Part shown: piece by piece, positions 16,491 to 23,339 of the stretch | How the letters are laid out: each line of letters opens with the position of its first letter | Numbering within the stretch: the stretch's first letter is position 1 | Source of the DNA: a virus | Virus record (IMG/VR): IMGVR_UViG_3300017917_004497 | Location: 1-23,339 of that record | Strand: one strand, 5' to 3' | DNA: 23,339 bases | The notes under the pieces: generated by a model | Databases searched by the model: none | Seen by the model: only the letters and a program-made list of their open reading frames with translations | Told to the model about the DNA's origin: nothing | Translations under genes and position numbers: made by a program

Positions 16491-17075
16491 TTATACTCCG
16501 ATTTGAAGAATTCTACTTGCTCCTGGCAAGTATCTGGAATCATAAACAACTTCAAAATTTAAATTCATTGTGACTTTAGTTGGCCAATACAATGAATTTC
16601 CATAAATTGACCAAGGTTGATCTGTTGGAAAATCTAGGCTATAATCAGTTAAAATAACAGTTAGTTCATAATCAGCCAACAATTTGCCACATTTGATAGA
16701 AAGAATTGGAGGAGGAATATAAGGTAAAATATTAGATTTATCTTCTTTAGGATATACACAAGCCTCTAAAGTTCTCACTGTTTTGATGTATGCCAGTCGA
16801 TCCTTTTCTTCTTGACTCCACATTGTAAATTTCCAACCAATTTTTCTAGTTGAACCATTTGAAAACGCTTTTACAGGCACAGATCTACCCATTGCGTTTT
16901 CCTCTGTATATGTAGCAGATTTTTGATCAGATATTTCAGGTAAGTTATTCATGTAAATTCTATCGCTTTTGCCGTAGTGTGCTGTTTCTATTGATACTCC
17001 TGGCACTCTAATATAGCAATCATCTAATATTTGTAGTCTACCTACATAATCTGTTGCAAAAGCTGTTCGTTCCAT
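16491..17075 (-). CDS. Putative tail-tube initiator or hub-adaptor protein (194 aa)
   Basis: This beta-rich protein sits between tape measure and gp53-like genes, the slot of tube-initiator or hub-adaptor proteins (T4 gp48/gp54; LysM proteins in simpler phages). After a mixed N-terminal half come LACVYPK-like charged turns, YIPPPILSIKCGKLL, ELTVILTDYSLDFP and LYWPTKVTMNLNFEVVYDS, the alternation of P-rich turn, iG-like strand and final 'LP..v.V.l.F' strands seen in tube-type barrels. This is fold-pattern reasoning, so the assignment is moderate. ATG at 17075 is 17 bases after the tape measure stop, with GGGG about 9 bases upstream. A structural baseplate role is likely; which subunit is uncertain. 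Confidence 0.78.
   Translation of the reverse strand: MERTAFATDYVGRLQILDDCYIRVPGVSIETAHYGKSDRIYMNNLPEISDQKSATYTEENAMGRSVPVKAFSNGSTRKIGWKFTMWSQEEKDRLAYIKTVRTLEACVYPKEDKSNILPYIPPPILSIKCGKLLADYELTVILTDYSLDFPTDQPWSIYGNSLYWPTKVTMNLNFEVVYDSRYLPGASRILQIGV
16496..16499 (-). promoter_or_regulatory. Ribosome binding site that sets the gp53-like start
   Basis: GGAG on the minus strand lies within the last codons of the upstream gene, 6 bases before ATG at 16489. Its position supports the short 107-residue gp53-like protein over the TTG-initiated longer reading. Confidence 0.75.
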
Positions 17076-17092
17076 TTTATATTACCCCGTCC

Positions 17093-20000
17093 TTATTTTG
17101 TTCCTGATGTAGTATCACCACCTACAAAACAACCTTGTTGAATAGATGTATTTCCTGAACCAGATGTTAAAGCAGAATTACTTGTTACTACTGAGCCTCC
17201 ACCTAATCCTGTTTTGTCACATATCTGTTTTAATAAGCCAACTGCACTTTCTAACTTATCTAATATTGATTTACTATTTTCTTCTTTGACATTTCCAGTT
17301 GCATTACCAGCATTTGGTACTGTATTGTTTACAGTTGTTTGAGTAGCAGGGTTCAACGGAGAGGTAGCAGAGTTTGATACAGCAGGAACTTGTGCTATTT
17401 GTGCAGCTGGTGGAGCTTTAGCATTTGGTACTTTTCCTAAATCTTTAAGATCCATCCCAGCAATCAAGTTTTGCGAAGTGGCAATTTGATTACCTAATTC
17501 AACCATCTTCATCAAATTATCTGCTGTGCCTTGCATCACTCCGACAAGTCTAGTTAAATAATCATTTGAAGTTGAAAAATGTTCTATTAATCCAGATTTG
17601 CTGAAATTAGCAAGACTTGTCAATTTCTTTGTCAAATTATCAATATTACCAACATCTAAAGTGCCAAGTTGCATATTTAAATCTGTCACAAATGATACTA
17701 ATGTTGGAATAGCACCCTTTGCAGCTTCTAAAGTTTCTTTTACAAATTCAATTGATCCAGGATCTAATTCACTTTCTAAAATAGGTTTGAATATTTCTTG
17801 TAATTTTTTAAATAGTTTTGAAAATATGGTTGGATCTAGCTTTTTCATAATATCGTCAATCACAGATCCTAGTTTATCACCAGACGCTATAGATGGTGTC
17901 CTTGGTTCTTGATTTGCAGCTCCACCACCTGTTTTTGCTCCAAAGAAACTTGCTACACCACTTGTAATACTATTCCACCAACCAGTAATTCCACCTACAG
18001 CCGGTGGTTTAGGAGGGGTTACTCCACCAATTTCTCCAGCAAATACATTCATTAAATCAACAAGACTCTTGATTACAGTAACCATACCTTTAAGTATTTT
18101 AGAGGCTTCTTCAATGTCACCAGAATTGTATTTCATATCTGATTCAGAACCTAAAATTGGTTCTAAGATACTTTGATTCATAAATTTTAAAAATTTTGGT
18201 ATGCTTTTTTCAAACATACTTCCAAGTTCTGGTTTTGTAACATCTGTTATTAATGTGTCTATTTGGTCAGCTAAATTTTTATCAGGAGTTCCATTTTTAG
18301 AACTTTTAGCAAAAGTTAAAACATCTGCTAAAGTACCAAATGCTAATAAGGCGTGTGTTAAGTTTTTAATAGTTTCAGCAGTAAATTTAAGAATTTCTGA
18401 TGCCTCAACCATATTATCAAGATTTAATTTTTTATTTGTGTCTAATAAAGGTTCAAGTATTTTGTCATTTGTAAATGTTAAAAATTTTCCTATAGTCTTT
18501 CCCAATTCTCCACTACCTTCTAAGAAGGTTAAAGTTTCTGTCATCTTTGTATCAGTTTCATTAACTTTTTTCCATGCAGGACTAGACATAAACATGGTAA
18601 GTTCATCAAAACTTTCAAAGGCATTTTTAAGATTTTTGAATACTGGACCTATGACTGATAGTATTTCATTTGCCTCACTTAGCTTATCTATGTCAACACT
18701 TTTGATGTTTCCTATAATAGACTGATTTATAAAATTAATAAAGTTTCTTAAAAATGTTTTAAGACTTGGGCCTAAATCTTGTCCAATATTAACATTTGCA
18801 TCACCCATCATACTTGTCATCTTCTTGATAGCACCACTTTGATATATTTCTGCAAAATCAGTAGAAAAACTCTTCAATAAATTGCCAACAGAAACAGCAG
18901 CTTCACTTACTTTTGATAATACTTCTGAAGATGATTTTATTTGACTTACACTAATTTTTGATTCGGAAATTGGCTTGATAAAACTTTCCAAAATAAAGTC
19001 AAAAAACAATTTTGCTGTATTTTTATTAGGGTCTTGTGCATTGTTTTTCAAATCTAACAACATCTTATTTGTTGCAGGATTCATAAAAACTGTTCTTTTT
19101 GATGAGAAATTATTTAAAGCTTCGCCAATTTTTGTAGTAGATTCAGCAATAGAACTAATTTTTTTCGGTAAACTATCAGCAGAAGGAACTTTATAAAAAG
19201 CAATTATCATATCTGTTACAATTTCAGCAAAACCATTTATTGATGTAACTATTGTTGATTTATTTGCTTGTACATTTTGTGAAAATGAATATAATGGTCC
19301 TCTTGTCCAAGTTCCAATAGAAAACTGTTCCAATACTTTTGTAAATGATTCAAGACCTTTATGAATGTCACTTACTGCTGTAGCTGCGTCAGTAATTTTT
19401 TTAGTCATACTGCTATCAATATTAATAGTGGCAATTTTGGGCGCAATTTCCTGTAATAATGATCCAATTGATTCGAAAGCTCCACCTATTAGTTTTGCTA
19501 ATGGTTTTACTTCTTTTGTAAATGTGCCAGCTTCCGATCCTTTTACAGCTTTTGTTATCTTATTTGCTCCTCTTTGAATTTTTGGAACATTATCAGCAAA
19601 ATCAACCATTATTCTTGCAAGGCTTGAAGATACTTGTGCTATTGATTCACTATTTTTAATAACTTGACCAGAAAAAGACACTCTCGCTGCAGCAATAGCA
19701 AATTCTCTTGACAAATCAACAATTACATTAAATATCTGCTTTGACTGATCTCTAATTTGAGACTGTTTATTTACTATTTGTTGAGCTTTGCTAGTAGATG
19801 ATCCAAATATAGCAAATGAATTTGTAAATACAGGCAATACTTCTGATGAAAATACTTTAAGTGTATTTCCTACTTGTGGCAAAACAGAATTCAAAGTATC
19901 AAAAGATTTCTTTAATATTTTAAAATCTTCATCACTGTATCCCTTTGATTTTACAGAGTCTACAATACTATGAATTGAACTAAATATTGTGGTAAGAGAA

Positions 20001-23000
20001 TCAGATATTGCCTTGTCATCAATTCTTATTCCAAAAAATACTGAAGTTAATCTGCTAAAAGACAAATCTTTAACAATATTAGCAAATTTTTCAAAAACTG
20101 TAGAAATATAATACATGGCTTCTGCTATCGGTTCAATAGTTTTTGCCATATCTTCAATTTCAGATTTCTTTTCTGATAATTTTTTATCTTTAAATACTTT
20201 TACTAAGTTCTTTATACCATCTGCTATATTACTAAAACCACTAGAAATAAAGTCAAATCCAAATGCAGCATAAAAAGCTGCAACACCAAAAGCAATACCA
20301 TTACCACCTAAAGTCCTAAGCGCTGGATTAATTACGTTAAACGAATTACTCATTGAATCTACATATGGTGAAAACTCTTTCATAAAATTAGCTGTAAATT
20401 CAATTACATATAAATTTTCATATACTTTTTCAATTTCAGGAGCAAGATTAGGTAATTGATCATTTATTGATTTTAAACCAGAGATTATACCTGCAAGTCC
20501 AATCGCAGCAAACCAAGCATTAGTTCCAAAACCAATACCAACATATGCGATCAAGGCTAGTGCAATAGTTCCAACTACTACTGCCAAACCCATCATAAGT
20601 AACGCAAAGCTAAGTGATAAGAACTTTTCTCCTATCATATTAATCGCATCTAACGGTATTGCTGCCATAACTGTAGCAAGTCCAATCATGAAGACAGACA
20701 AAATTCCTACACCAACAATAAGACTTATAAAACCAGGTGCATTTTCTAATGTTTTTTCCATGAATTTAGCTGCTAATTTTCCTACAAACACAATACCAAC
20801 AACTGCTCCAATTAAAGCCAAACCAATTAATGCAATACCAGCAAGTAATAAAACAATTTTTGCTACAACTTCATAAATCATTTCTAAAGTAATATCATTT
20901 GATTCAAAAATTTCATGTAAGTTAAGCACACCCATAATAAGAAAAGGCAATGCTATAGCCAAAGCAATAAGAGCAAGTCCAGCAGCAATACTACCTGCAA
21001 CAATATACTGCATACCAGCAGCCAAAGCAGCTAATGCTGCCAATCCAACTAAAGCACCAACCATTGCTGCTGCTATTATTGTTAAGCCTAAGAATAAAAC
21101 TCCAATTTTTATTGAAGCTGAAAGAATTGCCCCCATGTCAATATCAAATGCATTAACTGCTAAAGCTAATGCAATCATCGCCACAGCCAATAAAGCTACA
21201 ATAATTCCTAATACAATTAAAGTACCGGAAGCAGGAATTGCTGCCAATGCAACTTTGTCAATAAGTGAAAATGCTCCTGCCAATGCTGCTACTGATAAAG
21301 CTATTAATGCAAAAGATGCAGTTATTAATGCAACTGCTAAAGATATTGTTAAGATAACTGCAGTAGCACCTATAATTCTTGAAATTAACTCGGCTGGTGA
21401 AATAACAGAAGTTATTAAAAATGATATTAATAATAATACAGCAGCAATAGCAGCAACTGCAATACCGTAACCAGCTAGTGTGGACAAGGCTTGTGGCAGA
21501 TTTGTCAATGCACTTTGAGCAGATTGTAATTGTGTAGCCAACATTTTTACACCAACAGACAATCCATATATTGCTCCACCTATTATGGCTATGACTACAC
21601 CAATAATTGCAAACTTAGCAGATACAGTAAGCATATCTGTTAAACTTAAATTCATTGCTTTCATTGAATCTGCTAAAAACTGAAATAGAGAAACTAAAAA
21701 AAACACTATTTGTCTGCCAAATAAATACAAAATCAATCCAATAACTACTAGTTTCGCTCCCAATCCTAACATATTAACCGAGAAGAAGTTACCTATAGTA
21801 GTATCAAAACCATTTAAAACATATGCTAATGCACCAATAATTGCTCCACCTATTGTTAATACTTGAACTAATCCTCCAGCAACAGTAATGCCTTCAGAGA
21901 AATTAAAGTTCATGGCTTTAATCATGTTATAGACAAAACTTCCAAGAGCAATTACAAATCCTATTAGCAATGGAGCAGCAAGTGAAAGAAGTAATCCTAT
22001 TCCAACGAATTTGAGTAATCCACCTAAATTAAACTTACCTCCTGTTTTCTTTTCTGATTCTTTTGTGGCTGAATTAATAGCAAATATCATAGCAGCTGCA
22101 CCTAGTATCAAAACAGTTATAGCAGCAGTTGCAATAAGAATATCTGAAGCTTTCAAATCAAACTTTTTAATTACATACCCAATTAAAAGAGCCATAGCAG
22201 CAGCAAGTAACAACAAAGGTCCGATCACAAGAGCAATTTGTCTTGCTGATGTGCCTAAAGTATTTACAGCTTGTTGTAATGTTTGCGGGGCACCTTTTGC
22301 TCCTTGGTTTGCTGCGTCTGCTCCTTTTACTGCTTGTGTTGCAGTTTTATTTTCTCCTCCTGCTTCTCCCCTTCCGCCAAATCCAGATGTCATTCTTTCC
22401 ATGAGAGAAGGTTTTGTACCGCCTGGTTTTCCATCTTTTTTTCTCATAAATTGATTTAAAGTCTGCTGTATTTCAGCTAATTTCAATGTAATCTTTAATC
22501 CAACAACAGAAACTGCAACTCCTAAAGCTAAAATTCCACCAACTGTTGCCATTACTCCAGTAATTGCGCTTTGTGAATATGATCTGAACATATCGTTGTA
22601 TTCACGAAGAACTTGTTCTGTAGCTTTCATTGGATCTAGTTGGCTTTTTTGAATTGTTGCTAATTCTTGTTCGCCTTTTGTAATTTTTGCTGTCAATTCT
22701 CTTAATGCTGTAGGATCACTTACTGCTTTTGCAATTTCAGATGCATCTATTTTGATTCCTTCTTTACCTGCTTTTTTCAATCCTTCATTAATAGAATCAA
22801 TACTTACTTCAATTGATTTTCTAGCAGCGTCTATTCCAGAAGTAAAAGTACCTCCCATAGCTGTAATATCATCTTCAAATTCTGACTTTCGTTTTGAAAA
22901 TGTCTCTAATGCCTGATTCATGTCCTTTGCGCCTTTTGCAGCTTCATCTAAAGCTGTAAGGACTTTCAAGGATTGACTAGTTTTAAGTCTTCTTTGTTCT

Positions 23001-23339
23001 TCCAAGAGTTGAATTTTTTCTTCTGTTGTTAAGTTTTGATTTAATTTTTTCTGAATATCTTGTAGTTTGTCTCCAAATGTTTTTCCTGTTTCTTTTATAC
23101 CTTCAATTACGCCTCTTATTTCCCCTAGTTCCATTCCAAATGCAGTCTTCAATTGTAGGTTCAAAGTCAATTTCGCTTGATCACTTAGTTGATCAATTGC
23201 TTCTAAACTTTCAACACCAAAACCTTTAAGTACATTTTCTAATCCTTGTCCCAGTTCTTTAAGACCTTTTTTGCTTCTGGTAAGTGTTCCCATCTGAAGT
23301 TCTGCAATTTTACCCATATTACCAGCAGCAGCATAAAGT
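17093..23339 (-). CDS. Tail tape measure protein, N-terminus beyond window edge (at least 2,081 aa)
   Basis: The frame is open to the right edge: LYAAAGN precedes the first internal Met at 23317, which has no ribosome site, so the real start lies outside. A tape measure protein sets tail length and is ejected during DNA delivery. Residues 1-245 after that Met are alpha-helical and charged, with likely coiled coils. Residues about 248-278 and 355-946 form an extraordinary run of Ala/Ile/Leu/Gly-rich hydrophobic helices, about twenty membrane-like segments. Residues about 960-1300 are mixed helical. From about 1306 to 1890 a helical repeat recurs, interrupted near 1760-1810 by a Pro/Gly-rich linker containing WWNSITSGVASFFGA. 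The end is Ser/Thr/Gly-rich. No peptidoglycan hydrolase motif is seen. Size, hydrophobic stretches and position ahead of the baseplate genes support the call. Confidence 0.92.
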   Translation of the reverse strand, partial: LYAAAGNMGKIAELQMGTLTRSKKGLKELGQGLENVLKGFGVESLEAIDQLSDQAKLTLNLQLKTAFGMELGEIRGVIEGIKETGKTFGDKLQDIQKKLNQNLTTEEKIQLLEEQRRLKTSQSLKVLTALDEAAKGAKDMNQALETFSKRKSEFEDDITAMGGTFTSGIDAARKSIEVSIDSINEGLKKAGKEGIKIDASEIAKAVSDPTALRELTAKITKGEQELATIQKSQLDPMKATEQVLREYNDMFRSYSQSAITGVMATVGGILALGVAVSVVGLKITLKLAEIQQTLNQFMRKKDGKPGGTKPSLMERMTSGFGGRGEAGGENKTATQAVKGADAANQGAKGAPQTLQQAVNTLGTSARQIALVIGPLLLLAAAMALLIGYVIKKFDLKASDILIATAAITVLILGAAAMIFAINSATKESEKKTGGKFNLGGLLKFVGIGLLLSLAAPLLIGFVIALGSFVYNMIKAMNFNFSEGITVAGGLVQVLTIGGAIIGALAYVLNGFDTTIGNFFSVNMLGLGAKLVVIGLILYLFGRQIVFFLVSLFQFLADSMKAMNLSLTDMLTVSAKFAIIGVVIAIIGGAIYGLSVGVKMLATQLQSAQSALTNLPQALSTLAGYGIAVAAIAAVLLLISFLITSVISPAELISRIIGATAVILTISLAVALITASFALIALSVAALAGAFSLIDKVALAAIPASGTLIVLGIIVALLAVAMIALALAVNAFDIDMGAILSASIKIGVLFLGLTIIAAAMVGALVGLAALAALAAGMQYIVAGSIAAGLALIALAIALPFLIMGVLNLHEIFESNDITLEMIYEVVAKIVLLLAGIALIGLALIGAVVGIVFVGKLAAKFMEKTLENAPGFISLIVGVGILSVFMIGLATVMAAIPLDAINMIGEKFLSLSFALLMMGLAVVVGTIALALIAYVGIGFGTNAWFAAIGLAGIISGLKSINDQLPNLAPEIEKVYENLYVIEFTANFMKEFSPYVDSMSNSFNVINPALRTLGGNGIAFGVAAFYAAFGFDFISSGFSNIADGIKNLVKVFKDKKLSEKKSEIEDMAKTIEPIAEAMYYISTVFEKFANIVKDLSFSRLTSVFFGIRIDDKAISDSLTTIFSSIHSIVDSVKSKGYSDEDFKILKKSFDTLNSVLPQVGNTLKVFSSEVLPVFTNSFAIFGSSTSKAQQIVNKQSQIRDQSKQIFNVIVDLSREFAIAAARVSFSGQVIKNSESIAQVSSSLARIMVDFADNVPKIQRGANKITKAVKGSEAGTFTKEVKPLAKLIGGAFESIGSLLQEIAPKIATINIDSSMTKKITDAATAVSDIHKGLESFTKVLEQFSIGTWTRGPLYSFSQNVQANKSTIVTSINGFAEIVTDMIIAFYKVPSADSLPKKISSIAESTTKIGEALNNFSSKRTVFMNPATNKMLLDLKNNAQDPNKNTAKLFFDFILESFIKPISESKISVSQIKSSSEVLSKVSEAAVSVGNLLKSFSTDFAEIYQSGAIKKMTSMMGDANVNIGQDLGPSLKTFLRNFINFINQSIIGNIKSVDIDKLSEANEILSVIGPVFKNLKNAFESFDELTMFMSSPAWKKVNETDTKMTETLTFLEGSGELGKTIGKFLTFTNDKILEPLLDTNKKLNLDNMVEASEILKFTAETIKNLTHALLAFGTLADVLTFAKSSKNGTPDKNLADQIDTLITDVTKPELGSMFEKSIPKFLKFMNQSILEPILGSESDMKYNSGDIEEASKILKGMVTVIKSLVDLMNVFAGEIGGVTPPKPPAVGGITGWWNSITSGVASFFGAKTGGGAANQEPRTPSIASGDKLGSVIDDIMKKLDPTIFSKLFKKLQEIFKPILESELDPGSIEFVKETLEAAKGAIPTLVSFVTDLNMQLGTLDVGNIDNLTKKLTSLANFSKSGLIEHFSTSNDYLTRLVGVMQGTADNLMKMVELGNQIATSQNLIAGMDLKDLGKVPNAKAPPAAQIAQVPAVSNSATSPLNPATQTTVNNTVPNAGNATGNVKEENSKSILDKLESAVGLLKQICDKTGLGGGSVVTSNSALTSGSGNTSIQQGCFVGGDTTSGTK
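17655..19400 (-). repeat. Degenerate helical repeats in the tape measure C-terminal part
   Basis: A helix of the type EASEILKxxxxxIKxLxxALxxF recurs about seven times, roughly at 19325-19400, 19085-19160, 18855-18935, 18600-18680, 18330-18410, 18030-18115 and 17655-17735. From the third copy onward it is preceded by an FL-F-N--ILEPIL-type helix. Spacing is about 80-100 residues, longer before the last copy. The repeat is at protein level only; the DNA has diverged. Confidence 0.7.

Noticed and set aside
16490-16555. N-terminal extension of the gp53-like gene from TTG at 16555
   Set aside because: It overlaps the previous gene by 65 bases, while ATG at 16489 has a well-spaced GGAG directly before it.
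17598-22454. Several plus-strand frames of 60-174 codons opposite the tape measure gene
   Set aside because: Their low-complexity Ala/Ile/Asn/Thr composition mirrors the hydrophobic helices on the other strand; no ribosome sites or families are apparent.
1-23339. Reassigned stop codon, as TAG ends none of the 13 genes whose stop is visible
   Set aside because: All frames are intact under the standard code and no in-frame TAG interrupts any of them; nine TAA and four TGA stops fit an AT-rich genome.

Overview
The window is a single block of minus-strand genes from an AT-rich tailed bacteriophage (or prophage) genome. It covers the end of the tail tape measure protein, a complete contractile-tail baseplate core, and a distal set of fibre or adhesin genes. 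Fourteen protein genes are packed almost without gaps. Neighbours overlap by 1-26 bases or are separated by at most about 44 bases, and no gene on the plus strand is credible. No tRNA, CRISPR, integrase, transposase or host gene is visible. The standard bacterial code fits: all frames are open, with TAA or TGA stops. The host cannot be named from the sequence.

Layout, in transcription order (right to left): (1) 23339-17093, a giant tape measure protein that enters from outside the window; (2) 17075-16491, a putative tube-initiator or hub-adaptor protein; (3) 16489-16166, a T4 gp53-like wedge protein; (4) 16166-14547, a gp27/gpD-like hub; (5) 14532-12280, a gp5/VgrG-type spike without lysozyme; (6) 12277-11864, gp25-like; (7) 11864-10314, baseplate J/gp6-like; (8) about 10309-7202, tail protein I/gp7-like; (9) 7205-6732 and (10) 6716-5931, small peripheral tail proteins; (11) 5886-5260, a charged coiled-coil protein of unknown role; (12) 5285-4269, (13) 4269-2086 and (14) 2056 to beyond base 1, three related adhesin-like proteins with a shared N-terminal module and PKD-type domains.

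The order spike, gp25, J and I is the conserved core of contractile injection machines, so the particle is very probably a myovirus. At about 1.5 angstroms per residue, the visible 2,081 tape-measure residues imply a tail of at least roughly 310 nm, which points to a large phage.

The most unusual part is the left end. A TTG-initiated frame of at least 685 codons combines the shared module, a PKD-like domain, a Pro/Ile/Val-rich spacer, a region resembling a proprotein-convertase P-domain, and a C-terminal Pro/Ser/Thr stalk built from 45-bp DNA repeats that run off the window. With its two paralogues it looks like a family of modular tail adhesins sharing one attachment module. A hairpin that would cover the start site of the coiled-coil gene is a candidate translational switch inside the operon.
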